A model generated the notes under the pieces. The model ran no database searches and was not told the origin of the DNA. It saw only the letters and a list, made by a program, of their open reading frames with translations. This document shows positions 1-14,052 of a stretch of 64,000 nt of DNA, one piece after another. The position numbers were made by a program, and so were the translations under genes. Source of the DNA: Perca fluviatilis (Eukaryota > Chordata > Actinopteri > Perciformes > Percidae); contig NC_053118.1 in NCBI RefSeq assembly GCF_010015445.1, forward strand, positions 18,919,437 to 18,983,436. The letters run 5' to 3'. Positions within the stretch are counted from its first letter, which is position 1. The number at the start of each line of letters is the position of its first letter.

Positions 1-3000
1 CCAGAGAGATTTGTGAGCATTCATCATTGTAATCATGTTGGTTAATTATTCATAGGCTCCATCAGGCCTCTTCCTGGTGTGGCATGTAGTTATTAGAGAG
101 TAGCAACATTAGTCTGCCAGACTCTCATGGTGCTGAGGGGACAAAGGAGGATAGAGCAGGTTAGCTCAGCACATTGACACTCATTATTATACATCTTTGA
201 CTAATGGCTAATTGAAGCCATTCATTTTCTATTCAGAAGAGACTGATGGGCAGAGTGGAACATATTGCATTGTGTTTTATGTATTGTTCTATTGCTTCCT
301 ACTGTAAACCACATCTGTAAAGTTACTTATTGCATACTAATCTGAATGCCTTATTTCAATGCCTGATCGCCAACCATTATGACAGAGGCTTTTTGGTTGC
401 AAAGATGTGCAAACATTACGGCCTCCTCTAAGTCAGGTCTCATCAGTCCAGATTACAGCGGTCCAGCCTCCAGCTGGGCACACTGGGAACAGATGGCCCA
501 ATAATCACCAGGGTTCATCTAGGTCTGAAATAGCAGCCACAACCAGCTCCCAATATTTGATTTAATTTCAAGTATAGCTTAAAATACAGGGCATGTCAGA
601 TAGCATCACTGCAAGAGACATCATAGATCTGAAGGGTGGCAGTGCCAACCATTTCATGATTGTGGTTATTTAGGAGTACTCAGATTTGTGCATACTGAGG
701 TCTGAATATATATTCTTTCTCTAGGTTTTAGCATATATCTTTTCCAACTAGCAGATGCTGCTGCTGCAGTTGGGAAATAAGAAAGAGACTGATTTCTTTC
801 TTCTGTAAAGGTCCCTAACTCCTCCTGGAATCATATGCCTTTGATACCGATTTCCCTGATGTATGATAGCCCCATGGGACTCAACAGAAGCCCAATGACC
901 ACCTTTCCCAGCTAGGACTCACATGACTCATGATAAATATCATGTATACACACATCCTGAGTCTCTCTTCCCCTTTCTTTCTTTATATTACACTCCATAA
1001 TACACACACCTGTATTTTACTCCCATTGTGCATGCAACATTGTTACAGATATGTTTCCTGTGAGTTTTTTTTATCGTTTAAACATCCTGCCTTTCAGCAA
1101 CATCTGTGGTAAAACTCGTCAGAAATGTCCAAAACAATTACAGGAACAAAACCGGAAACTCTCACAGATACAACACTAATTTCATGCGTGGTGCTTCCAT
1201 TTCTCTGGAAAGGCAGCATACGTAATATTCCAAATTAAACAAGTGATTGTGAAACTTGTGTTCCATGGAGTAGACTCAACTTCTGTTTTCCTCTCCGTTC
1301 CACCCACATTTCAACAAATGCTGTTTGTGACTCACGCACCATAATGACGCCACACTGTGCGTGTTTTCTCTCCAGAAAGGACAAAAACACAAAGGGTAGT
1401 TTGTCATTTCCTGGATCCTCTCCTGCAGATATGTGAGACACAGAAAACTGCATAATAATATTTCATTAAAATAAATCCAGCCAGAAAAACAGAGACTCCG
1501 GAGTCCAGAGAGCTTCTTGTACATTGTCAAACTGAAATGATTTTGTCTGCGGCTAGCATTTCTGCTGTTACATAACACTGCTGAACCTCCTTCACAGTTA
1601 AACAACACAACATGGGAATGCCAACATGGTAATACCAAACACTGGGAGCCTGCAGATACGATTTCAAGCTGAAGAGCTACCTCAGGGGATTGAAGGAATC
1701 AAAGGCTTAGCACAGAGTTCAACACTTCAGGTCCATCTGAAACATCCTAATGTCACAACAATTGCCACTGAATCAAGGCAGATTTTTAAATTGACACAGT
1801 GCAAACAAGCCAAATCTGTATTTATGTGGTAAATACATTCCAAAGTCTTCAGTCATATCTGTGACTCGAAGGTTCACATTTCTATTAGCAAGTGCATGGT
1901 GTGCATGGTCACAGCTAGAATATATTAAACACAAAGACAATTATTTTCTACAGGCTATTGTTGCCTTTTCTTCCACATACATAGTTCTAACCTCTCTTCT
2001 GATAAGCAAAACATAATTGTTTAATGATAGAAAAGTGCATACATATGTCAAAAAAATTATTATCCTGAGACCACAACAGGACAAGAGCAGCATTTAATTT
2101 AGTTCCCCATTTAAATGACTTAAAAGACTTTGAGTTGGATCTCTAGAATGGGTAATCCACCCTGGAACCACACCTTCTTATCTCACACTCTGGGCCTTTG
2201 TTGCCTCTCAAGCCCAAGGTAAATGGAGATTAGGCAGTAACATGATTTTCAATTTCAGACTGCGGACATATATACAAATGATAACTTTATTCATAGTAAA
2301 GTAAATTATCGGACAAGTGTGTATTTTGTGCAGGGGGAGATGAGACTAGAGGTCTTAAAGCAATACCATAATGCCCTTGAGCATGTTTTAAGTAGATTAA
2401 AGGAATCTGAAATCCTAAATGAGGGTATGTTTAGGTTAAAAGACTGTAATAATTGATCCATTTAAAAACAGACTGTATTTCTACGGTCTCCCTGACGAAC
2501 AGCAGGCAGCCAGCATCAATAAGATCTGATGCTTCTTCTTGCTTTCTTCTTATCTCACACTCTTGGCCTTTGCTGCATCTCAAGCCCTTCACTCTGCTTT
2601 TGACTCTGTTGTCTTTGCAGACGATTTGCACTGAAGTCCTTCTTCCTGGGTATTCTCCTTTGGATCCGCACGTCATCTCTCCCCCCAGTTCTACTTTTAC
2701 TTCCCTGTCTCTTCATGCACTTTGTGAGTATTATAGTATTATATTATCTATAGATCTGTCTACACTGCATATTGTGCTTGTTAAAACAAGTAAAGGAATC
2801 TGCCAATAGAGTTAAAAGTTTCATGATCAGTTATATCGGTTTGGAGTGCATCTTGCTTTGGAACTTAAATCACTCAAGTACGATTTTAAATTATTTGTCA
2901 AGTTCATATTCTTTTTAGAAAGTTATGAGTCCTTTGGGACATGGATGCATGTCATCCATATGACTTATGACCCCCTATGCTCTTTGCACTTTAATAGCAC

Positions 3001-3353
3001 AAAATATGTAAATAAGGAACTGGTTATCTGTCTTTTTTCTGCTGTATTCTATATCTTTTATGATTGCAAATGAGTCTTTTAAATTAAAATAAATAATAGT
3101 CAAATAAATAAAACTGCTGAACTGAATGTGCACATAAAACAAATAGAGACTTTCAGCAGACGATGGAATGATATACTGCATAGGGAAGAGGCGGTGACAG
3201 AGGAGGGGGAGAATGGAAAGGGGGTTAAAACATTCATATATCTTTTTCCTTCTGTCTCTGATTTATGTACATGCACAATTCTAATCACACCATGCCTGCT
3301 CCCCTGGGAGCATGTCTAGCAGATGCATCTTATGAAAATGAGGCTCTGAGGTT

Positions 3354-3357
<4 letters not shown>
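1..3357. other. Upstream non-coding DNA, no gene recognised
   Basis: Only short open frames without recognisable domains or splice context. The one structure seen is a 41-bp imperfect direct repeat (2175-2215 and 2547-2587). Confidence 0.5.
2175..2587. repeat. Imperfect 41-bp direct repeat, 372 bp apart
   Basis: Copies at 2175-2215 and 2547-2587 begin TTCTTATCTCACACTC and end TCTCAAGCCC, with three mismatches. A shared aaaggaatctg follows each copy (near 2399 and 2793). It may be the remains of a tandem duplication of about 380 bp. Confidence 0.5.

Positions 3358-3433
<76 letters not shown>
3358..3433. repeat. (TA)n microsatellite, about 38 units
   Basis: Uninterrupted TA dinucleotides. Confidence 0.98.
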
Positions 3434-3436
<3 letters not shown>

Positions 3437-4178
3437 GTGAGCCTCATGAAGAGAATGTGAGGTAGAGGCAGATTGGTGTGTGGTTGTGTGTATTTATTTA
3501 CATCATTAATATATGTATTTATTGAGGTGGTGGTGTGACCAGAAAGCTAAAAGCAATAATTGATCTTTTTAACTATGGTGGAGACCCCACATCCATACTG
3601 CATACAATACGTTATACATCACATAAAGTATAATGGTATGTGTATGTAACATTTAACCAAACTTCATAACATGTTGGTTCATGGCTTTAAACCAGAGGCA
3701 TGTGGTATCGCCACAGTGGGAACAAACTGGTCTTTAACTCCCAGTGAGAGATCTGATTGTACAGTATGGCTAGCTTTACCCCAACAAACGGCAAAGACAT
3801 AATGAGGGGATAACCTCTTCCCAGGTCTCTCAGAGAGTAGGTTGCCCTGCACAGCATCTTTGGCCTACTGTTCATGGTAATGAGGTGCTCTGTTAGTGAA
3901 CAGCAGGATGAACAGCTAATGATATGGCCCGCTGGGACCGGCTTGCCACTTGTAAAAAGCAAAGAAATAAATAAATAAATCAAGGTTCTGCTCCAGATGA
4001 TCTTGATGAAACAGTGTGCGACACGGCTGGCGTCACGCTCCCAAATTTAACATCAGCTTCCGTTCACTTGTTGTCCTCTTCGTCTGCCTCACTTGTTCCC
4101 ATCGAACCCGTAAACATACACTTTTTTAGGCCTCTCCTCTACGTTCTCCCTCTCAGCATCACTTGGCCACTAAGGGTG

Positions 4179-4192
4179 GTTGCCATGGTAAC
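4179..4192. promoter_or_regulatory. RFX X-box motif 1
   Basis: GTTGCCATGGTAAC fits the X-box consensus GTNRCC-N(0-3)-RGYAAC exactly, inside a longer imperfect palindrome (ggtggt...accacc). X-boxes bind RFX factors, known for ciliary gene control. No target gene is visible here. Confidence 0.6.
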
Positions 4193-4221
4193 ACCACCCA
4201 CAGGAGCCGGCTACCTTCCCT

Positions 4222-4235
4222 GTTACCGTAGCAAC
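4222..4235. promoter_or_regulatory. RFX X-box motif 2
   Basis: GTTACCGTAGCAAC fits the same consensus exactly, 43 bp from motif 1 (start to start), close to four helical turns. Confidence 0.6.
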
Positions 4236-4296
4236 TGGTTCCCTACAGAATTTCAAGCATGTCACTCGGTCTCTCTCCCGCTCGTTTTCTGTCTGC

Positions 4297-4321
4297 CTCT
4301 CTCTCTCTCTCTCTCTCTCTC
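4297..4321. repeat. (CT)n microsatellite
   Basis: About 12 CT units directly after the X-box pair. Confidence 0.9.
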
Positions 4322-6607
4322 GGTTCGACTTTGTATCCTCGGCGGGTCGCTGATCGCTGGCTTAATGGTTGGTTAGCTTTCCTTATCACTGTCTGTTGGT
4401 TGTTTACACGCCACTTAAATTATTTTATGCAATACTGGGCCCTGCTGAGTTGGGCTTATTACTCTCTTTAGAGGCAATGAAAACTTAAATAAATCGGCAA
4501 CTATATTTTTTATGAATTAATATTAAAAGACATTTTTCATGAAGAATGACAAACAAAATGCTGGTTTTAGCTTCTCACATATGAAGATTTGCTACTTTTT
4601 ATATGTTTCATATGACTGGAAACTGTATATCTTTGGGGAAATCAAAGTATTTTTCATCACTACCTTGGGCTTTAAGAAATTGTGATGGGCATTTTTTTCT
4701 TATAGATTCTTTCATCGATTAAACAATTACTCGAATCATTGCAAAAATCTACAGATTAATCAATCAAGAAAATGATTGTAAGTCACAGCCGTAAATGAAA
4801 TTAGTATAATATAATATAAATTATAATGAATGCAATATACCATATTTAACAACGTCTTGGCTGCTATTACACCACTATCAGTGACAGCATTATATTATAT
4901 TGTTTTTGATGATTCACTCTTGGTAAATCTCAATGTGGTGACTCAGTCGCTGACATGATGATTCGTCACGTTCCTCTTATTCCTCTGCTACAGGGCCAGC
5001 ACAGCCTGCGTGTTACAACACAACTGGTTAGCTTTCCATTTTTGCTTTACCAACTGTCCCTCCAAGACTTCCTTTAATTATGCTCATACTATTACAAAAG
5101 ATGGGATAATAACAAATTTGAATCATCTGATTATCATCGGCAGAGGCCTAAATGATAAATCACCTCACCAAGTGTCTTTAACATTATTCAAAACAAGCAC
5201 TTTTACATTTCAGTAGCACTAGAAAGCGCAGTTTGACAAATCCACTGAGGACAAAATCAATGATAACTGAGATCATATGAGGCTGACATGTCCCGTCTTG
5301 CATTAAAGTCGTTGCAGTGTTATTTTAGACCGGGCCACTCTGGTGAGATAATGCGTGCTGGCGGTGCAGTCTGCCATTCTGTGCTGCAGAATCACTCAGT
5401 AGATTAAATATTAGTGTTATCTCATTTCTTCAGGCCATAAAGTCTCCACAGAGTGTCCAACTGAAGGGAAAATGGTTTAATCATTGAGACAATCTGTACA
5501 GAAGACCCTGGAACCTCCATTTCTGATGTGTGCTTTTATTACATTCTTTTTTTTCAAACCCCTGCTAGACTCATGCGAAGTATCCAATTGGTCAGATGAG
5601 CTTGGTTGAGTATTGGCTGTTAATTGGCACAGCTTGGCCTTGGCGAGCACAATGACCCTGAGCTGAGAAAAGAAAGGAATACGATTTGTCTCTTCCCATC
5701 ACTGGCTGAATCTTATTGTTGATGATTAACAGCAGCCATAGCAGCACCTGAGTCCCTGTATCATCTATAGCTGCTTGCACCAGCCTGTAGGTTTATACTA
5801 GGTAAGCCATCTATGTATACTGTATAAAACAGAGGCAGAGTCAATTGCAGGCAGCCTTTGGAGAATCTAATCTGGGGTTGCTGAATACTAAGCTTTGATT
5901 CAAATGCTGTGGGAACATTTTGTCTCAGGGGAAGGGAGGGTATGTTTGAGGAAATATGCACTCCTCTACAATAACACATTAACACTGGTAAATAAACAAC
6001 TGCTGGCAATCCTTTTGGTTGCATATTTCGGAAAATATAATTTTTTTTGTCTCATTGAAGTACTCATTGAATATCCAATACTCAATATTAAGCTAACTTT
6101 ACTGCTTATGCATACACATCATAGCTGGATGCAACAAGTTTACACCAGTTGTCTGGGGATTGTCAAAAAGCATTTAGGGAAATGTAGGAAATCACTAAAA
6201 GAGAATTTGATGGCATGTATTTAGGGAAAATGGGTACAACCAACAAGAAGATTACAGCACAAACCTAACAATGTAACTCCTGATATTTGCTGAAAGAAAT
6301 TCACTTTGTATTGTATTGATTCATATTAATAACAATATAATATATTCATATTGGAAGAATATATGATGGTAATAATTTTGTGTAGCGACAATAGAGAACC
6401 AGAGTTATGTGCAAATAAAGACAGATGGAGTGAGATGTCTGAAAATATCAAGAATGAAGAAAGAAATGTACAAAACTAATAAAACAAAGGGTGAGTTTGG
6501 AGCATGAATTATTCAAGAAAAATGAAAGTACACGCAAGGAAATTTAAAAGATGTCACTGGCCACTGAAAGCTGCTGAGGCAGATGGAGGAGCCGTGTCTG
6601 GGAGAGA

Positions 6608-6770
6608 GGGGGGGGGGAGGAGTGCCTCTGGGATGTGGCAGGGGAGGCTGGGGCAGAGACAGAGGAGGGATGAGGGGGGCAGAGGCAAGGAGGAGACAGG
6701 CGTGGGGATTTTCTTTTGTGTTCCGTAGAGCGAGCCTGGGGAGTGGACCTGGAGGGCGGGGAAGAGGGGT
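6608..6770 (+). repeat. G-rich purine tract
   Basis: Many closely spaced runs of three or more G on the + strand, including a run of ten near 6610. It could form G-quadruplexes. No coding frame of interest. Confidence 0.6.
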
Positions 6771-7558
6771 ATGAAAAAAACAGGTAGCATGAAGAGAGAG
6801 GACTGGCATCGGAGCGTTGAGAGGTTGCGTGACAAGTGCCAAAGCCCCGTCGACAAGCGAGAGCCCAGACCTTTCCACGGCCTTTAATAATTGATGCAGC
6901 TTCTGCAGCGTGCCATCTTTATAAAGCAGCAAGTGTGTGGTGAATGTGTGTGTGTGTGTGTGTGTATGTGTGTAACCTAATTGTGTGTATGAGTGGTTTC
7001 TACCCATCAATACCACAGTACCTTTGTTACATTTGGAGTTATGTCTTAGAGATTAGCTTTAAGTCCTTCTGACAAGAGCTGTGTGTTTTTGTAGCCAATG
7101 CTGTGCAAATGATAGCAGAGTAAAAAAAAAAATGACAAAAAGTACATCCATTTTCCCTTCATAACAGCTCCCAATGTTCTGCTGTAGAACGTTACTACTG
7201 GCCTGATCAGTCTCAGCGGACCCACCAACCCCACACTCTCTCCAACCCTGCAGCAACGGCCGTTAAGGAAATTAGATTTTTTACAGTCCCACTTTTAGTG
7301 CTCCACTCTGGCTACAGGGTTTTTTCTTGCCTCTGCACCCCTTGTCTCTTTTCAAGGCCACCTGTGAATACATGTAAATGACAGAGATGTATCTCTCTGC
7401 TCTTCCAGATGCCCGGGCTGAACAGCAATAGGGCTGGGTTCCACCATTAGCATGCACTCCACCCTGCAACCCACATAACATTCTACATGCTCTACATCAC
7501 TTACACTATCCTCCCTCACCCTCTCCATTTCTCAGATCATCCGCCGTGCCAGGGCAAT

Positions 7559-7561
<3 letters not shown>

Positions 7562-7656
<95 letters not shown>

Positions 7657-7659
7657 CTA

Positions 7660-7698
<39 letters not shown>
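7562..7698. repeat. Composite low-complexity block: T tract, CT repeat, T tract, CT, TA repeat
   Basis: About 34 T, then CT units, about 38 T, then CT and TA units. Long read-through frames here are artefacts of the repeat. Confidence 0.95.
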
Positions 7699-8996
7699 TT
7701 CCACCAGCCCTCAATCTGTTTCACTGCACTCTTTCATTTTCCTCCTGAACATGGAGGACAAGTGTTATCACCACACTGCAGATGTTTTTGAGGGGGGCTT
7801 CTTCTGAAACCTCCCACTAGCTGCGACAGGACTAAACATCTCGTTTCGCCATGGCCCTAAACTTTTACGCAGAAATCCAACCTGTTAGGCTTACTGAGCC
7901 AGTTATGCAGGGTGTGGAGACCTTGGGCTGCAGTGATATCTCTGCCCTGCATGCCACATTGATGTGATCAGTATCTCAATCCCTCTAGGTGACACTGAGC
8001 AAACTCATGACATGTGAAAACACACACATTAGAAGCCTGTACACATCCGAACCACACAGTCCCATCTGGGCTTCAGCTTTTACCGACACATTTAACAGAC
8101 ATTTGATCTGCAAGTACTTAAGGCTTGAAATTGCCCCAAAAATCAACTTAGCCTATATGTTATATGTGACATTCAGTAGGTAGATGATGAAAAGTAAAGT
8201 AATCTTTAGGAAACTGGAAGTTAATGTTAGTCCTTGATTATGAAGTTGTGCAGTCTGGGAAGCCAAAGAAATTAACTCATCAAATGCAGTGCATCAGGTT
8301 ATGCATGGCAGGTTATAGAGATGACACAAAGTGATGAGCCTTGCAAGCAAACATTATTAAACGCTGGATTGGGAATTACTCCCCTTCCAGCTGAGATGCA
8401 TAATTTGAAATATTTCAGTAAGGCCAGAAGACAAGATTGAATCATCTACAGGATTTGGCAGAGCTTTTCCTGAACCTATCGGGAGGATGCAAATGTGCAT
8501 TTAATGTCAATTTATTTTCAGCAGAAGACCTGGATGAACTCCATGCCTGGAGACCCAAACATATATTTTCTTCATTCACACTCTAAACAACTTAACGATA
8601 ATAGAAAATGAACCACCCCTCCCAATAACCCTCTTAACCGCACAGCACAAGGCACTGTTTCAATGTTGTCGATTGCAAGAATGGCCAACAGGGCGCAATA
8701 ATATAATTTGTTAGTTTGTCACCTTTAGTAAAAGCTCAATTGCTAGGGCACTTTTATATCTCTCATTTCACAATGACTCTGCAGGATTTAATCCAGGTCC
8801 TGTGAGTGTGCTGCACATCAAAATCATTGGAAAGGAACTCAGATACAGAGAACAGAGGGAAAACATGTGATACAACAAAATGGTACGTTTTATGCCCACT
8901 TGCCTGTGGATATAGTAGAGAATAGCAAGCGCACGGGAATCCATTAGTGGAACCAGATTATCTCTTGGCTCTAAAATTAATTAAGTGAGTATAGGG

Positions 8997-9109
<113 letters not shown>

Positions 9110-9867
9110 ATGTAGTTGTCCTTATCTTTTTTTCTTGTTTTTTTACCCCAATAAATCCTCTTGTGTTACTTCACTGAGAGGCAGATCGCGGTGGGAGGTG
9201 CATGGATCTGTATGACTGTATTCCAGCATAAGGCCTGAAACTGCTGTCGGTGGGGATGTGTTGGTGGAAGAGGGGGGTTACACAGCAGCTTTATGACTCA
9301 CCATTTTTATTTTATCTTCAGCCATACTAAAACCTATGTCTTACTTCTGCTCCTTCCTTCCATTTTCTCTTCCTCCCTTTATGCTTCTGTATTTCCTGAA
9401 ACCTGTAGATATGGTGGGTTAGTTTCTGGGTCTGTGAGTACTCTTCTTCTGCAGCCTCTCTGGACTGGAGTGCTCAGGCTCCGGTTCACACTGCAGTCAT
9501 TTATCTTGATAAATACAGAGCTGGTTGGCTTAAGATGAGCATACCTGTAGTTCCTATAGCTTCCTCTTTTCTTTTTTTTTCTTTTTATCAAATATGGCAT
9601 TTAACAAACCGTTTCTGCAGTACTAGCTGTAGTTCTTTAATATCTTGTCTTGTATTACACAATGGCAGGCAATGTTGCAAATCAATGACCAGTACTGCTA
9701 AATAAAAATATCATGATTTTTGTATTTTTTATATATGTTTGCATTAATGAAATAAGGGTACTTGGATTGGTTATATTATTTAGTTTACTGGATTAGCCAA
9801 GTCATAGCTGTCAGGTAATTGCATCTAATTTTCTATTAATTTCCCAGAGAATAAACTACATCATGAT

Positions 9868-10499
9868 AGGGCTGTGTGATAACGATAAAATCCTCTGTAA
9901 TGGTATATGTAATTCAATATCATAATAAGAGCTGAAGCAATAAACAATTAGTCGGCTGACAGAGATTAATCAGTAGCCATTTTGATAATCAAATATTCAT
10001 TTAAGTAAAAAAAATGTAGGCAAAAACTTTTCATCTTTCCTGATCGTAAACTGAATACCTTTGGAGTGTGGAGTGTTGGTTGGACAAAACAGGATTCCTT
10101 AATATGTCAGCTTGGTCCTTATTCTCCTTTTCCTTATGTTATAAAATGTAATCGATTAATTGAAAAAATAACGGTCAGATAACCTATATTGACTGTTAAC
10201 TGATCACAAAATCTAATGTATACACAGTTGAGAAATTGTCATTGGATAAAATAACTAGCCAGGAATGTCTGTTTTTCAACAAACCCAGAAAGGTAAATAC
10301 ATATGAATAACATGATATAGGGATGAATGGTATAATAAAATCTCTTAAAAAAATTATATATTTATATTTATATTTATATTTATAATTTATAATTTATAAA
10401 TTATTAATTATTAAAAAAAACTATATTGTTACATCGCCCACCTCTATAGTATCATAATGTGATTGACTGTGATATGTTATCCATATTGCCCACACCTAT
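9868..10499. repeat. Nested decayed hAT-like miniature elements
   Basis: A left arm tagggctgtgtgat starts near 9868. Right-arm-like ends tcgcccacctcta (near 10433) and ttgcccacacctatt (near 10486) match the TAGGGYTGGGCGAT family in reverse. A second element type (gctgaagcaataaacaattag) is nested at about 9931-10170. Exact boundaries are unclear. Confidence 0.45.
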
Positions 10500-12997
10500 T
10501 AAAGATGAAAGAGCACATGTAACCGACCAAAAGGCTGTGGGCACACAAAACCCAACAAACGTAATGTAATTCAAACTTCCTCTGCTCCATAGATGTCAGT
10601 CAGTCAAACATGATACATGATATAGACGTTTACAGGCTGTCCATGAAGGTGGTTGTTATTGTCATTTTTTCATGAATGACCTCTTGTATCTGAGTGTCAA
10701 TTAGCTAAATGCTCTGGGTGCTGCGACAGGTACAGTAACTGCTATTGCAGCTGTGATACCTGGGAAGCCATTACTGGACTTGATATATGTGACAACCTGG
10801 CATCGATGTGTCTGTCCGATCAGAACACAGGCCGATGCTGAATTTGTGATTCAGCTAAAACAAACTAATCCAGAACGCAGCCTGGAAATTTCATTTGATT
10901 ACGTTTTGATTATCCAAGTGCACTGACACATTTAAATATATTTCATTTTAAAAGAGAGATCAAAACAAATTGATCCAATTCGCACATTTCTGCTGAAAGA
11001 ATGTTCAGTAAATTAAGGGAAGCTGACAGCTTTATTAGGACTAATACCACAGTATAATCCAGCCAGCCAACCCTCTCACAGAGTAATCTTCAGTGTAAAC
11101 CTTCATGGGTAGGTCTCCTTGTATGAAGCTAAAGCCTGTTCCTTAGCATAGCAGTAATCCCGCTAAGGCTCTTAGAGAAGTGAAATTATTTCAGAATGAA
11201 AGGAGAGGCTTTATGACTGCTACAGACTCACTGTGGAAGATGGCTAATAAATAAACATCTCACAAATCCTCTTAGGAACTTGGGGAGACTCAATATTCTA
11301 CATACGATACTGACGCTTCATTCACTTTTCATTTCCAGGTGGAAAAATACGTTTGACCTGAAACACAGCTCGAGCTGGGACATCATGACTCATCCACCTC
11401 TCCTCCACACTCACGCTCACCTCCAAACACCACCCTGCTCCTACACACAAATGCCCATGCTCCAACCTGAATTCCTACCTCAGGTTTATTACAGTGGGGG
11501 ACATGATGGGTGACTAAAGAGTTATAAAAGGCAGAGTCCATCAAACTGTGTCTGCTGTAAGTCGTGATGAGACAGGCGGGAGGTGGGAGCAGCTGGCGGC
11601 CCATTGATCTGTCGCTCTCTATCAGAGACTTTCACTATCTCCTCTCTACCTATTGATGGAGACAGATGCCAATAAGATGACCCCATCTCTCTCATTTGTA
11701 TACTCTGTATCGCACTCTATGTCCAATGATATGTCAAAGTCACAGCCTCTTGGATGATCAGTTTATTCACATGCATTTTCAAGGCAACATATTTAGAAAT
11801 AGAGCTACATGAAAGAGCATTTCCTGATCATCACTGTGAGATTAAATTGGGAGTTATCTCATCTATTCACTGCTCTGTCACGAAGACCAAATGTAATACA
11901 AAACAGCAGTTGCATATGCATGACTCCATCCTGCTCGAGAGCTGTACCACTCCTCTAAAGGACGGATGCAAGCTGATTTCTCTCTCTGACAAGGCCAGAT
12001 GTCCCATACCAATAAAATGGGATTTAAGCTCCATCCTTGCACAGAGCAAAAGGCCTATGTGACATTATTCATGTCCGACACAGGCCCAGACTTGACGCAG
12101 CGAGCCGAATGCACTGTGAACCACGTCTCTATGAAGACTCTTATATTTACGTTCTGAAAGTCAGCTTCCATGCTATTGCAGTATTTGCATTTGAAATCCT
12201 CTCACTATCACTGCGTTTTCATGGACTCTGTGTGTCGTTACTCTTGTTGACATAGGACGGAGCCCGAGGACGCATTTACAAATTAAACCTGCCCTAGATA
12301 AGGGTGCGTGTCAGCAATATGGAGAAAGAGGCAGCTGTATGCGTGGCATGTGTAATGTCGATATGAACTATAACACAGCATTTTGTCCACATCGACATTC
12401 AGTTAAACGGACAGCAAAATTACAATGCGCCATCGGTACAAATGGTCCAGATTGTCTTGCTCTTACCTCGACGTTTTCCAACACGCAGTAGGACAATACA
12501 GCCATCAATATTGCGGTATGTCCCATTTTCTCGCCTTCTTTTGTATCTTTTTTATAACGAAGTTGCTTTTGTTAAATAACTGCCTCCAACATACGCTGTC
12601 TGGTTACATGAGCTGAAGTGATGGACACTGCGTTCGTCGGGCGCCTTCCTGCGATATCTCCTGCGTCTGCGTCCTGTTCGCTCTTGCCAACGGGCTCTCC
12701 AATGGCAGCTTGGGATTTTATGTGGATGAAGCCTGACAGAACCAAGCCCTGTTTCTGCGGGTATTTATCACAGTTTACTCATGGCGACCTCACGGTGGCT
12801 TAGTGAGGAGAGACATCTGGTGGTGATGGGTTGAGAATGCACGACAGCTGGATCGCCTGCTGATTATCAGTGCGCCAGTTTAAAGGGAGTGCACCCGAAA
12901 ATGTCTGGTCATTAACATTACTTTGCAGTTTTCATTTGTGAATTAAATGAAGTGGGGTTCTCCTTCAGCTGAACAGCAAACAGATCTGGCTGTGTGA

Positions 12998-13005
12998 TGA
13001 CGTCA
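12998..13005. promoter_or_regulatory. Palindromic cAMP response element
   Basis: TGACGTCA full CRE about 2 kb upstream of the st14 start codon. No transcript is evident beside it. Confidence 0.35.
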
Positions 13006-13337
13006 ACTGGGGGAAAATCCTTGAGCCACAGAGAATAACTTAAAGATAAAATCCCTATCAACGCAAATTTTAAGACCTATAAAATGCTCCTCTGTGAATA
13101 ATATGTTTTGTCTGATTCGTTTTTCCTACAAAATAGTTCAAGTACTTAAATGATAAATATTCTTAAAACTGCACTCTTCACACTCACTGAAAAATCTAGC
13201 ATATGAATATACAGCGTTTTTTTTCATTTCAAACAGTTTAAATAAATAAATGTACTAAAACAAATACGGGTCACACAATTATTAAACCGGGTAAGAAATA
13301 ATAATAATACAAAAGATACATACAATTACCCTCAGTT

Positions 13338-13475
13338 GCCAGTCTATTAGGAACTGCTAGGTAATTACAACAGTCCTGCAATAACCTGTGTTGCATAATA
13401 CTGAGTGGTGTTTCTAATATTTAGTATACCCTTATTGATCTAAATGGGGTGGACAACATATTTGAAACACTTCTC
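13338..13475. repeat. Interspersed repeat fragment of fish type
   Basis: gtctattaggaactgctagg, caacagtcctgcaataa, tgtttctaatattt and aaatggggtggacaa occur in the order I recall from a common percomorph repeat. Family not named; this is recall only. Confidence 0.35.
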
Positions 13476-14052
13476 TGTATAACGTGATCTAATTTAACAG
13501 GACTATAAATGTGGCTGCCAAAATTATCAGAAAGTTGAATCAACACCAAACTGTTTTAACAAAACCTGAACATTATAAACGTCATGCAGGTAGTACTGTT
13601 ATAGACTACATTAGTTTTAGATGTATGCCTTGGAATGTAGCCTATATTTATTTATTTATTGACTTTTCTCATTTTTTTTTATTTTCTTGTGCAACACTGG
13701 ATACAGACCTCTTAAAATCCTTCAATAGAGAGTGTTGGCTTAATTACTTTTTGAGGCTGTATTATGGTATTGCTGTAGTGGATTGCATTATATTAAATTG
13801 TGTTCAAACTAGCTGTTTTCCATTTATGTTAGCTGAGTGGACATGCTGTTGTATTGCATTAGACTTACACAAACACATAAAACCTCTGGACAGTGTCTGG
13901 AATCTCCAAAAGGAGCAATGGGTAACAAGTGAATACAAATGGACAAACAAAGAAATACAAATATGAAATTAAAAAAAACTGTAACGCATCACTATATTTG
14001 TACTGTAAGGCAGATGGACTTTTACTGTGTTGTAAAATCCTTACGTTGATGT

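Noticed and set aside
1626..1832. 68-codon + frame (MVIPNTGSL...)
   Set aside because: No recognisable family and length expected by chance.
12618..12803. 61-codon + frame at the CG-containing block
   Set aside because: No recognisable domain, no conserved splice context, and a competing frame is equally open.
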